64,000 nt of DNA, taken from positions 386,087 to 450,086 of the forward strand of contig PYSS01000005.1 of the NCBI GenBank assembly GCA_003049465.1. Direction: 5' to 3'. Source of the stretch: Magnaporthiopsis rhizophila. Taxonomy: Eukaryota > Ascomycota > Sordariomycetes > Magnaporthales > Magnaporthaceae. The notes under the pieces were generated by a model. That model was not told the DNA's origin and searched no databases. It worked only from the letters and a program-made list of their open reading frames with translations. Of this stretch, positions 11,649 through 22,976 are shown in pieces. How positions within the stretch are numbered: position 1 is the first letter of the stretch; the number at the start of each line of letters is the position of its first letter. The position numbers were made by a program, and so were the translations under genes.

Positions 11649-11813
11649 TCAATTGTCGTCGACTATTGAGGTCTCGCCGCTGCTCGACGTGGTGGTGGCG
11701 GTGACGCTGTTCCGAGCCATCATGACCAGCCTGTAGATGCCAAAGGCGATGCCGACCAGTATGATGAAGATGATGATGACGATGATGGCGATGACGTCGT
11801 TTGGCTTGACCAT
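11649..11813 (-). CDS. Small single-pass membrane protein, 54 residues
   Basis: The frame runs from an ATG at 11813 to a TGA at 11649. The peptide starts MVKPND, continues with about 22 almost purely aliphatic residues (VIAIIVIIIFIILVGIAFGI), then a basic anchor (YRLVMMARN) and a Ser/Thr-rich polar tail ending VDDN. This is a textbook transmembrane helix with a positively charged flank, giving an N-out/C-in or tail-anchored topology. It is too short for ordinary ORF cut-offs. Long overlapping frames on the same strand (11437-12192) are low-complexity His/Ser/Arg shadows of it. Function unknown; similar micro-membrane proteins regulate pumps and proteases in other eukaryotes, but nothing here shows a partner. 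Confidence 0.6.
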   Translation of the reverse strand: MVKPNDVIAIIVIIIFIILVGIAFGIYRLVMMARNSVTATTTSSSGETSIVDDN

Positions 11814-12955
11814 GCTGGGCGACGGGCTCGGGCTTCGAGCCTGCGCTGGCTTGTATGTGTGTGGCGGATGGTGTGGGTGATGATGGCGGGCGGTGGAATG
11901 CCTCTTGGGTCTTCGATGCCTCTGGAATGATGGTGGTGTTGGCAGGACCTAGTCTTTTCGAGCTTGCTCTTGGACCAAAGGCAGATGCCACAATAATGCA
12001 AATCGGGTTCTGTTTTGTTCGCGCGGGACAACTGGGATGGAATGCAATCACTTCAGAACATGGCAAAAGATGCAGCGTGGGCTTTGCAGTTGCTGGGCTG
12101 ATATAAGGGTGGTTGCCCAGCCACCTGGTTGCGCCCAAGTAAACAAAATCGCAATGGCTGGGAGGGGGATGGAGAGCTCCAACCACCGTCAAACCGGGGC
12201 GGGACAGGGGTTATGGTGGAGACTTTAACAGCCCACCAGCGCCTGACGGGGCTCACGTTTGCTTCTGCCATTCGCCAAACCCGCTCTCCAGCCACCTTTT
12301 TGGTCGCCCCCCTGCTCTCTTTCGTCGCGCTTTTTTGCCTTGGCGTGGGTCATGTCGCGCAGACCTCGACATTGCGGCTACAGTTCTTGGAAAAGCTTGA
12401 CAGCATTGTCCAAGGCGATCGAGTCGTAAAAGGTGATAATACGGTTGTTGAGTGTTATAATTAATATAATTCGCAAGTACCCGCTACTTTAGCGTCTATC
12501 CCTTTTCCCCAAAGCATTTCTGGCTCCCGAGGCGGAACAGATGATTGCTTATCTTGTCCAAGTCAAAAGAAGGATGTGGCGAAAGTCCACACGCAAATAT
12601 CTTGTCGTCAATGTGCATCATTGAGTGTAACTTGCTAATTGTACACTGCCACCTCGCCGACGACCCCACCTGACTGAGAGGGTGACTGCCATCATCGCCC
12701 AATTTCCCCACGGTCCTCACGGTGCCAGCGTACAAGGCCGTGGGTGATACGACACCCTAAGCTCGGAAATGATAGCTGGAGTGGTTGTGCTTCAAACATC
12801 AAACCTAACATTTCCTTTTTCCCGTCTCCAAATAGAAAGATAAGAGCCCATGATAGGTCCGAAAAGACGCCATAAATCAAACCCCAAGTTCGGGAACGCA
12901 CCCGTGATATTTTATCAATACATTTTTTTTCAGTTTGTTGGTCCCGAGTTTTGAC
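11814..12955. other. Intergenic region, 1.1 kb
   Basis: The spacer lies between the small membrane protein gene (start at 11813) and the 3' end of the HP1 gene. An open frame at 12129-12464 (+) has one hydrophobic stretch but no homology signal or typical codon bias. I do not call it. Confidence 0.4.
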
Positions 12956-14152
12956 CTATGATGAGTCGGTAAAGTTGATCTTTGACTCGTAGAACTTGAG
13001 CATCTGTCAAAACGAGAACCACACAAGGTTAGCAAGATGAGTCCAGCCGCAATGGTTAATGAGTAACAAGGGAACTGGCATGTGCGCGATATCAGGCGCC
13101 CAAGTGTCTTGGGGTTGTTTGGCTTTGTACCCTTTGTGGCGCGCGGGTGTAGGCTTGTTGAGCCTTGTGCTGCGACTTTTCGCCGTTTTTCCAAGTGAGC
13201 CAGACGATGAGGTCGCCGCTCACGTCCCGCGTCATGTCAACCTGGTCGATATGATCCTCCCAGCTGCCTGCTGGAGGCTTCCACGCGGCTGGTCTCCGCG
13301 ACTCGGATGCATCGGAATCTACCGCGGCATTGCCGTTGACCCGCGACTTCTTGGTTGATGATGGGGTGCCGGATGTCGACGGACGGCCCCGTTTCTTGCC
13401 CTTAGTTGCCTTCTCGCTAGCCTTGTAGAGAGCCTGCACGCCTCCTATCTTGTTGAGGTATTCGTCGAGGATGGTGTCGGCAGTGCCTCTACACAAGCAA
13501 CCCCAAAACCTATTGTCAGCATGCTGTCACCGGCATGTCGGATAATGTGGGGCCGCGCGGCCGGATTCATACCGGAGGTTCTCCTCGGGCTCCCATGTCC
13601 GGTCCTCCTTCTTTTCGAAACCCTCCCACTTGACCTCAAACCGCGGGTTTCCCTGGTGAGAGCGAGGTCAGCAACGTGACGCATGAAGCTTGTTTAAGAC
13701 GCCCGCGCGACCGCAGCTCACATCTTCCGCGATCATATGCGACATGATCTTCTCGACGACGTATTCGTCACCATCTTCGTCACCGTCGTCATCTGCGCCA
13801 TCGTCGTCCACATCGTCATCTGGGTCCTCCTTCGACTCCGTGTACTTGACCGCCTTCTTGTCACGCTTCGTGGGCACGACCTCGAGGCCGTTCTCCCCGT
13901 CCGACGCGTCCTCGCTAAGGGCTGCAGGTAGGGTCGAAGAACGCATCATGTCAGTGTTTTAAGATCCTAGTCGGGCTGGTCACCCGTTTGCCTTGCAGGA
14001 TGTGATGACGGAGAGATGGAGGCATTGCCCAAACTGGGCAAGGACCCGAGCGCGGCACAGGTGGTTGGACGCGACGGGCGCATGGCGCAAACGAAGCTGC
14101 ACGGTAAATTCTCTGCAACAAACGAGCTTGGTACTACCATACCTGGAGGCAT
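12956..14152 (-). CDS. HP1: Heterochromatin protein 1 (chromodomain plus chromoshadow domain)
   Basis: Model, in transcript order: exons 14152-14143 (10 nt, ATGCCTCCAG), 13921-13722, 13652-13573, 13488-13131, 13003-12956; 231 residues. All junctions are GT-AG and phase-consistent. An acidic run (residues 36-55) precedes the chromodomain (about 56-113), whose methyl-lysine cage is visible as Tyr57 (EYVVEKI), Trp79 and Phe82 (KWEGF). A basic Lys/Arg hinge (KGKKRGRPS) follows, then the chromoshadow domain (about 175-231: WEDHIDQVDMTRD, WLTWKNGEK, MLKFYESKINF). HP1 binds H3K9me2/3 and recruits DNA methylation and silencing machinery in Neurospora-type fungi. Without the 10-nt first exon, translation would have to begin at an in-frame ATG in the intron. 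The spliced MPPALSEDAS start fits relatives better. Confidence 0.9.
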
Positions 14153-16440
14153 TGCAACAGTCCAGTTCTTTCGGCGTTCAGGGCAGTTGTTTGCCGGTCA
14201 GGCGCTGGGCAATTGGCGGCGTGGCAAGCCCAGGCGCAATTTGGCGACGACAATCCACGCGGTCCTTGGATCCTGTCAACCCGTGATCACGAGAGCGACG
14301 GGACTTCCAGGCGGGAACGAATGATGGGTGGCTGGGGCTGGAGGTCTGAGCTTCCACCCTCTTCCAAGTGGCTCGGGTGGCTAAGGAAACCCGGCGGGCG
14401 CGTGCCACAGGCTGACAGCCACATTTCTGGCCGTGCGTAATGAGCTCTCTTCGGCACCAAGGGTCCGAAACGTTAGTTCCGCCGGCCCCGGTTGATTCGA
14501 ATTAAACGGCCCCGGGTCGTGGATTGCATCCTCACGATTCGCGAGCAACCCAGCGGCGAGTGTTGGGTTGAGCCCATGCTAGCGGCAAGCCTTGGGGCAG
14601 GTCTAGAAGGCAAGAGGCGGCGAAGCAAAGACGAGAAGAATAACGTAGCTCTCACGTGCCGCACTAGCGTGACAGCCTGACGTTGCCATGCGATATCTAC
14701 GCATTGCATGCTCAAGTCAGATGGGACGACAGAAGGAATGCATTGGAGGGGCCGAATACTGAGAAAAGACACATCGATCACATCGATCGACCTCCCGTGA
14801 TATCCGGCATATTTCCGATGGTCACCGTTTCCGGAAGCTGCCTTCTCCAGAGCCAAAGCGTAACATGGTTCCCTTGCAGCCACTTCAAAGTGCCTCTATT
14901 TTACTTATCCTGGTATCCCTGTCGCTACAGTAACCGTCTCTTCATGCCGGCAGCCGTGATATCCTGCACAAAGGGACAAGAACGAAAAACGTGCAGGCAT
15001 ATGAGGGGTACGAACTTGATGGACGATAGCCTGTAAGAGGACAAAGAAGACATGCGAAGGGTATGCTCAGTATGTACCCTGAACCATGGCTCGTCCGAGC
15101 GGCCTTGGGCTGACATGCCTGTCTGGGCGGACAACGGCCCCAGTGGGGAAACGATGTTTTCTTCTCTTTTTCTTTTGCACGGGCTCACTGGACACGATGG
15201 TAGCTCAGATGTGCCGTATCCATACCAACGTCATTTCCCTAATGACCGAGGCTCAAGGAGAATTATTTCTCCAGGCCAGATCCCGGATGCTAAATCAGAT
15301 ATCACTTCTCACCGGGTTTCGCCTTTCATGGGCTTTGACAGCATCACAGTTGGATTGCAATGGAGAATGAGAACACCAAAAAGCCCGGTGCGTCGAGCTT
15401 GGCGCAATCATCAAGAATGCCATCGATGGTCCAGCTGCTGCGCGGAGAAGGGATGGAAGCACATGTAATTTTTCTACCTAGCCAATGCGAGCTCGGCCAA
15501 GCAAAAGGTGCACGTTCCTGATACAGATCGGCTGGGCACACCATTGTAAGCGCGATGGATAAACGCGTCTCCACGATTCGTGCGTGGCATGCGATATTAT
15601 GCCTGCGCATCGGCTATAATACGGGTCGATATGCATATTAGTGCACCAAGATGCTGCAATGTTCCCATCCCACTCTGCTAGCCAGATTGCGGTTATGGCA
15701 GCCCGGGTACCTGCTTTGTTTCTGCCCACCTCGTCTGGCAGTACGTACGTGGTATCCCGTATTCAGCCATTGAGCACCGCGGGGGCCAGTGGTGGGAATC
15801 CACCAGACGATACAATCAGAACAAAATGACGGCTGCGACCTTGTTCGCATTGGCGTGCGTAGCCGCGACCGCATTTGGCGAAAGAAAAGAAAAGAGGGGA
15901 AACGAAGGGCTGGGCAAGACGGCCGTTTCTTTCGGTACGGGCGTGCCTGGTCGGTCAGGCGGTCTATCATCAACTCACACACACCTCCAGTGGGGTGGAA
16001 GGCCTCACTTGGCGATATTTGTGTGTGATCTCTGTGTGCCCCGGCAGCCGCGAGCTGTTGCAACTGTTAAGATGATGGACGGGTCTGAATGCCACTCTGT
16101 GGGTGTACCCTTGTGAAAAGCCTTACGCCTTGCGGTTTAGCTTCTCATAGAACCTCTCGTCTGCATCTGCGCGTCCCCACCCACCAAGATCAAGCCGGAG
16201 AGATGCTCGGATCTGCTTGAGAGCTGAGGCCAACCCAGCGGCCACAACGGCGAACGGGGAGATGTGCTGACGGCTTCCGGATGCCTAAATTAACGGCCAC
16301 TTCGGTAAAGGCCTCGACGTGCAACGCAGGTCTCCGCCAAGGCGGGCCATGACGCGGCTGGGACATAGTCCAGACGTGAAGCCAAGATTGCTTCTAGTTA
16401 TTTCGATCCGGGAATCGCGCGCAAATTCGGACAGGAACAA

Positions 16441-16466
16441 TTTTTTTTTTTTTTTTTTTTTTTTTT
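16441..16466. repeat. Homopolymer T26
   Basis: An uninterrupted T run in the gene-poor spacer. It may be a mononucleotide microsatellite or the poly(A) tail relic of a retroposed sequence. No target-site duplication was evident by eye. Confidence 0.8.
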
Positions 16467-18827
16467 GCAACGCTTTTCTGTTGGGCCGCTGTGCCGTCGT
16501 CGAGATGTCCGGAAATTGTGAAAGCGCCCAAATGGAAGGGCTGGACATAATTTTGGAAATGCAAGCCCCCAAAGACTGCGTGTGGCGTGGCACTAGAGCA
16601 TGCAGCCTCCTGAGTCTGTGCCTGATTTGTCTTGGTGCCGCTTTTAGCCCGCATATGTTGCATATCAGACGATGCCTGCGTCTGCCAACGATTTGTGCCG
16701 CGAGGCTGCGGCAGATGGCATTCACGGATAAGAGCAAAAATCGCGAACTTTTGGGACATATTCGAGACGCCAAGGTAGGGATGCACGGAACCATAATGGA
16801 GCAGGGGCCTGGGTATGTATTGTTCCTAAAGGCCGGGTTCCAGAACCTCGGGTGCTTGGCAGTTCACTTTTGAACCGTGGAATCAGACAATTTTGCCTGC
16901 GAATGGGGCAGGACCGGAGAATATGTGCATTCTTGGACAGGAGATTTGGGCACAGGCTCTCTTCCTTTCATCATTGCAAGCGTATCCTTCCCTCCTCCTG
17001 ATCCGATCGGGGTGATTTGGAAATCTTGGCGTGGAAAGAGCCTGCCCGCAAGGACCGCCCTATCTGCCTGCCGCTTGCTCGAGTGGGTCTGCCTCCAAAG
17101 ACGCTGATCGGTACCGACCCAGGTTGCGTTCACCACCAAACCGACAACCTACATCCATGCCTCAATTATTTTACGTTTTCCTCAATTATCGCTTGTCGTT
17201 CTTCTCCTTGCTTCCATCTCCAGCACACTCCTCCTACCCCTGTTCGTATACCATCATCTGTATCTTTCTTCTTGGTTGGCCATACTGCAGATGAGTGATG
17301 CCGATGGGATATTCCTGTCGTCGACGAGGTACTTTACCCTTAGGAAAAATGTCCCTCAAACCCACAGACACGCGACTAATAACGGGCGCGGGCGCTGAGA
17401 AAGGAACCAGCCGGGCCCACACACACTGGGCGGGTCGTGCTTTCCTGGACGTTTCCTCTTTTCTTGGGGGCCGGGGCCCTGGGCGAGAAACGACAAAAAC
17501 GGCCACCCCCAGAAGCCGGTCGAGAAACGGAACCTGGCCGGGAGCACCCACCCACCTGCCTGGGCGGAGTCCAGGGAAACGAGGGCTTGGCCAATGGGCC
17601 TGGCCTGGTGCCCCAGAGGCCGCACGTCCCGCCCACTCCAGCACCTGGGCAACCCAAGAAGCAGCTTTGCGATCCCTGCAACCTGGACTCTAGCGCGAGC
17701 AAGGCGCCCCGACGACGACGGGACCTTTCACTTTGGATCCCGCGCCGGCCGAGGGGACCAAAATCCCACGACCGCACCACGGCCTTTTTATTTCCTGCCC
17801 TGCTTATCCCATGGCCAACCCTGGTCCTTCGCCCAGATCAGCAAAGAGAATGACGGAAGGACCAGTCAAAACCCTCGAACGCCAGGGGGGTGTGGTAGGA
17901 ACACGGCCGGCCCTCATTGGCCAGCGCAGCGACGCCCTCCCAGTCGCTGCGAGCGGCGTTGCAGTCATAATTTAACGAGCTACTGCAGCTCCAGCAAGGG
18001 GGAGGGCAGCCATGGACAGGGACGGGGAAGCCTTCTCGCACTGGCGTCCCCTCTTCCATTGCACATGCGTCTTGCAGTAGTGCCCTTCTCACTTCCCATC
18101 TTCGTCCTGTCACTCTGGCTCTAGGTCCCTCTCTCTTGCTCCTCCTCCCGCTCCGGGCGACCTGCATGACGAGAAGCAGCAGCGCGCGTCTGTAGCGCGA
18201 GCTTGGTAAACGCGTTTGGGGAATCCCACGTATAGAAGATCAAATACCAGGCGTCCCTCTCCGCCGGATGGGAAGCTTTCCGTGGGTCCAGACTGTGACC
18301 ACCGCAAGCCCCTCTTGTCCATCTTCCCACACAGCCATCCCTCGCGTTGTATTATTTGCTCGTCCTCCCAAGGCAAGGGCAGGGGGCCCTGCTGGCCTGT
18401 CATCGGTAGGCTTGGATGCCCTTTCGCGCTGGATGCTTCCACTTCCCACTCCACTCCCCATATACTCTGGATAACCCTCCATCCTCGGCCTTCGACGCAT
18501 CGTCAGAGTGCGATGGTACATAATTCCGTTGAGGGCTAATCCTCGCTACGATTGGTACGTACCCAGCACAGCCGAAGTGCAGGCGAGCGTGCGAGCGAGC
18601 CTGTGCAGTGGGCCTACAGGGCGAGGGAAGGGGAAACCAGACACAGGGCCGTTGATACCTCCCGCGAGGCAGGGCACATCCCTCTCACCAGACGCCCCAC
18701 GCACTTTTCCTCGTCCTCCTCACACACCCAAAAGGCATACTTTTATCCACACGGTATTCCCATCCATCACCTTGCTGCTCCTTTTTGCTCTTGACCACCA
18801 CAGGAGATCCCTGAGCTAGCAAAGGGT

Positions 18828-18870
18828 GCCGCCAGCCTGCCGCCAGCCTGCCGCCACCCGCCTGCCGCTG
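18828..18870. repeat. Short minisatellite, about 11-bp unit
   Basis: Two near-exact copies of GCCGCCAGCCT are followed by degenerate copies (GCCGCCACCCGCCT, GCCGCTGC). It lies about 215 bp upstream of the next start codon, in the probable 5' leader. Confidence 0.6.
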
Positions 18871-19083
18871 CATCGCGGCCTTGCAAGCGGCCTGTTTTAA
18901 GTCTTCTTGATGGTATGCAGAGCCCGTGCCACTTAGGCAGAGCAGCCGCGTGTCACATCGACCCGTCGATAGGGCCCCTTGCCCGACGCTCCTCTCATAC
19001 ATACATCAAGAAGCAGACGGCACGCGGTAGCGGCAGCTTCTTGTGGGTAGGCACGGAGGGCGCAACGGCGCAGGGAGCGAGCC

Positions 19084-21366
19084 ATGGCCGGGTCCGAGGA
19101 GCAGCAGCCGGCGCAGCCGCAGCAGCCGCAGCAGCAGCAATCGGTCGAGCAGCCTACGACGAAGGCGCCAAAGGATAAGAACTGCCCTTACTGCGGGCAG
19201 GCCTTCACGTCGTCCTCACTCGGCAGACATCTCGACCTGTACATCAAGGAGAAGAACCCGAAGCCTCCAGATGGCCTCCACGACGTCGACGAGATCCGGA
19301 AGCTACGAGGGAGCATCACGAGGAGGCATCCGCGCGCCTCGCTTGGCCGCCGGGAGACGCTGACTCCCGTGGGCACGCCGACGACTGCGTCCAGGAGAAG
19401 TCCACTCTCGGACGCTGAAGGGTCCACGCCGAGGTCTCCTGCTCTGCCCAGATCAGCCACTGTGGGCGGGTCCAGCTTCGCAGCGAGATGGGATGGCGGC
19501 GCCGGCTCGGCCGCCGGCGACACCCCGGGCCGGAGTGTTGACCAGGCGCCAGACTCGGCGAGGAGACCTGTGCCGACGAGGGCTGTCAGCAGGCACATGG
19601 TCAAGGCCCAGTTCGACATGAAGCAGAAGATCCAGGATGCGCTGGATACGTCGAGGGCAGCTGAGCTAGCGCTGCGGGAGCTTGTTAGCTCGTGGAAAGC
19701 AGCCAAGTATGTTTTTGCTCTAGCCTAACCGCGAGTAAACGAAACATTTTGACGCCATGTTTCGAAACAATCGCGGCCTTTTCCCATATCTGGAATGAAA
19801 CAATGGCTTACTGACCTGTGACCCTTTTTTGCACTGCCGCACAGGACCCACATCGACGTCAACTCTATGCCATTCGACTTCCAGCCGCTATCCCTCGATT
19901 TCCCAGCACTGGCGCTCCAGTGCTTGCAGCCGCCGCCGACGCTCTTCTCCTCGACGCAGCACCCCACCTCAACCTCGTGGTCAATCCTCCCGCCCGGGCA
20001 GAAGCAGTTCGAGGCTCTGACCGCCTATTTCCGTGATGAGTTCCAGAGGTGGAAGATCAAGTGCGCCGCCGCCACGACCGCTATCGAGGAAGACCTCAGC
20101 TATCCCTCGGCCCACAGCGCCGCCCATGCCGAGAGCAAGGTGGCGATCAAGACGGCCGAGAAGGCCGCCGAGACTCTCGAGGCCCAGGTGACGGAGCACC
20201 TGCAGTCGGCGTACGCGGTCTGGGAGGGGCTGCCTTCGCAGCGACAGAGCGAGCTGTGGGTGTTGGAACTCGCCCGCGGTGTGGGGCGCAAGCAAAGCGA
20301 GGTGGACAAGCTGAAGGAGACGCAGCAGTCGATGAAGCAGGAGAACGCTCACCTCAAGGCCCAAATCGAGCAGCTCAGCCGGGTCCACCAGCCGCGCGAG
20401 TTTAGCATGCTCTCTCCGACCACGATACCCATGAAAGAGGGCATGCTCGACTTCCTGCACGAACAAAGCGTCGTCCATGGGCGCAAGGGTGTGGCTTTCA
20501 CCCTGGACGACAGGCAGTCGGATGTGAACACAATCGTTGCCAAGACCATCGACAGGTGGAAGAGCGTAATCGTCACTGCCAGGTCGGCCAACACCCTGAA
20601 CGCCCAGAGACCACTGGACCAAGCCGGCGCGCCTCCGCCTCCACCTGCGCCTTCAGCAGCAGAGGGCAGCTCTCAGACACCAGGTGCGGCTTCGTCGGCT
20701 GGTGCATCGACACCTGTGACGGCAGCTTCCCAGCCAAGGCCGCAACAGCTCCAGCCACAAATGCAGCAGCAGCAGCAGCCGAAACTCCCTCCGGTGCCGC
20801 CCATACCACAACAGCACATCCCAGTTCCGACACTTCAGCCCGCACCGAAACCACGAAACCTGGAGACAACTGCCGTGTCTTTCGAGCAGCCCGCACGCGC
20901 AACTGGGAGCCCTCCCGAGCCGTCACCTGTCGAAGTGAAGAGCACGCCCCTATCGCTTGATGACACGAGCGACCTGGATGCCGACGCCGAGATGGACGAT
21001 GACGAGGAGGGGTATGCGGCAATGAGCGCACCATTGGCCAAGCCCATGGTCTCAAACGCACCTCTCGCGATGCCCATGCAGGCAACGCCGAAGCTCGAAG
21101 TTCAGCGGACGAGGGGGCCGGCGCAGAGGGCAACGGCGGCAGCCGGTAGCCCGTATGCGCGGAGTGCCAGCCACGCGGCAACCGGCGCAGGTGTGCGTGG
21201 CAAGGGCTCCGCGCTCAGCAGCCGCTCCGCGACCAACATCGGCTCGGCTATGCAGCGTCATGTCGCCCGGGGAGGCAGCATAGCGACTTTCGCGGCACAA
21301 CCCGACATTGGTGTCCCAATCCAGGACACGGGCGGCGGTGGCGGCGACCCCATGTTTATGGATTAG
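19084..21366 (+). CDS. Zinc-finger-like, coiled-coil fungal protein
   Basis: Model: exon 19084-19706, intron 19707-19844 (GTATGT...CAG), exon 19845-21366; 714 residues. A Gln/Pro-rich start leads to a finger-like block (Cys34, Cys37, His49 in CPYCGQAFTSSSLGRH), then a conserved RKLRGSITRRH basic motif. Residues about 180-210 and 255-400 are long charged helices (coiled coil), including the conserved PFDFQPLSLDFPALAL and PTIPMKEGMLDF-like blocks. From about 435 the protein is Pro/Gln/Ala-rich and disordered, ending in a Gly-rich MFMD tail. The architecture recurs in many Pezizomycotina proteins without assigned function. The fourth zinc ligand position is Tyr rather than His/Cys, so metal binding is uncertain. 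A nuclear role is only a guess. Confidence 0.8.
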
Positions 21367-22976
21367 GTAGCCAGCCTGGAAGCCCGTGGGGATCGGCTGC
21401 CATGGCCTCACGGCCCGGTCCCAAGGAGAGATGAACCCGTGGTCTCAAGGGGATGATGGAGACCTCGGGACGATTAGTTGTGACAAATGATACCCAACAC
21501 CACTTACCCTAATATCGGCACCAACCGCGCGGGACATCGACATCATGCAAAGGCGTGAACGTCGACATGTCTCGTTGGGAGATGCCTTGATACCCACCAA
21601 ACGTCGCTCGCCAGCACCTCTCCTTTCTTTTTTCCCCTTCGTTTCTTTTCTTTCTTGGCTGCAGACCTGGGTTTTATTTGTTCTTGTAATCATAATTGCA
21701 AGCGGTGGCCGTCTCTTTTGCAGCAGAACGAGACGGTCACCTATCGATCTTTTAACTTTACGATCTTCTTCTCTCTCGTTTAGGTATTCGGAATGTTTCA
21801 TTAGTCCCCGGTCGGTCGAGCAACGTCTCGAGGGAGTGTACCCGGGCACTCGGCGGTTTTCCATTTATTTTGTGGGGTGGGGGGGTTTTGGCAAGGCAAG
21901 ATAAGATGCCTGGGAATTTTTGATTGTTGTAATAGACTGAGTGCTCGCCGCGCCCAACTTTCAGGGGAAACCGGATTTTACAGAATTTTTTTTTTTTTTT
22001 TTTTTTTTGTGTTACCCGATCCCACGCATTCTGATCCGATTCGACTGGAGACTTACTTGCATGTGGACGCAATGACGATCTCGGTATGTGGGCGGCGGGC
22101 GCCTTGAATGCTGGAGCCTACATTGACAAGACGCCAGACTTCCATCCTGGGCCTGCCCGCGGTTTTATGGACGTTAGGTAGCTATGGAACCAGGGACGTC
22201 AGCTGACAGAAAAAGGTCGAAGCCCCCCGGGTAGGATAGCAGGATAGAGATTCTGTCAGATATCATATTCTGGGGGCCGGCATGGCGTGAGAAGTCCCGC
22301 CAGGCCCTGTCCTTGTTGGGTGTCAACTCCATCAGGCTGACTGGGCAAAATTGGCGTGCTGGGAGGTTCATGCGAAGCCTTGTCGGGAGGGCTGAGCGGC
22401 GGGCACGGTTGCACAAGGGACCCGTGGAACCTTTTGCGCGTACCTACTGGCCCGGAGCAGCTCTTGGGTGTCTGATGAGCAATTATTGTTGAGCGGCGGT
22501 ATTTCTGCTTAAGCTGGCGGAAGTCAGGGTGCCAAGACTATTGGAAGAGAGAAAGTAGCCGAGACACAGGGCGAGCGCGATGCTGTATAGCAGCGCCCTC
22601 ATGTAAACCGACAGGATTTGAGATTGTAGGACCAGAGGATATTGTCTGTCTACGAACAGTATACTCTCTACCCCCCCTTTGCTTCCTTCTCGTTTCTCAC
22701 AGGATTTCAGTTCATGTTGTGTTCATTGACCAGAGATGGGCCACATCGACTTGACCACACTTTAAACCCTGGCCCGCACACAACATCACTGGGACCCGCC
22801 CCCACTGACTGTGGACATTGACTCAACTGCTGCGTCTGAATTACCCCGCGCGAGTGCTTATACTTTTTCAAAGGCGCCCACGCCAACGGCGGCCAGGTCA
22901 GCAACAACAACAACCTACCACACACATCTACGGATCTGCCATTGACGCGGCGTTTGACACGCTTCAGGTTGCAAAC
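21367..22976. other. Intergenic region, 1.6 kb
   Basis: Contains the 3' flank of the preceding gene, a T23 tract (21986-22008) and the promoter of the lysyl-tRNA synthetase gene, with a pyrimidine-rich block at 22640-22700. No gene recognised. Confidence 0.45.

Larger units (their letters stand above)
14153..19083. other. Gene-poor region, 4.9 kb
   Basis: Both strands hold only short or low-complexity frames with no family character. Visible items are a T26 tract (16441-16466), a GC-rich block around 17400-17700, a pyrimidine-rich block from about 18050 leading to the next gene, and a small 11-bp minisatellite at 18828-18870. A frame at 15826-16116 (+) begins like a signal peptide (MTAATLFALACVAATAFG) but its remainder looks non-coding. 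The region could hold long regulatory sequence, a long 5' leader or non-coding RNA. Confidence 0.45.

Noticed and set aside
11437..12192. 251-residue minus-strand frame around the micropeptide
   Set aside because: His/Ser-rich low complexity; it is the out-of-frame shadow of the membrane micropeptide and its flanks.
12129..12464. Plus-strand frame with one hydrophobic stretch
   Set aside because: No homology signal, no matching splice or codon bias; probably chance.
15826..16116. Frame starting like a signal peptide
   Set aside because: Only the first 20 residues look protein-like; the rest is unlike a mature secreted protein. Kept as a weak hint in the spacer entry.
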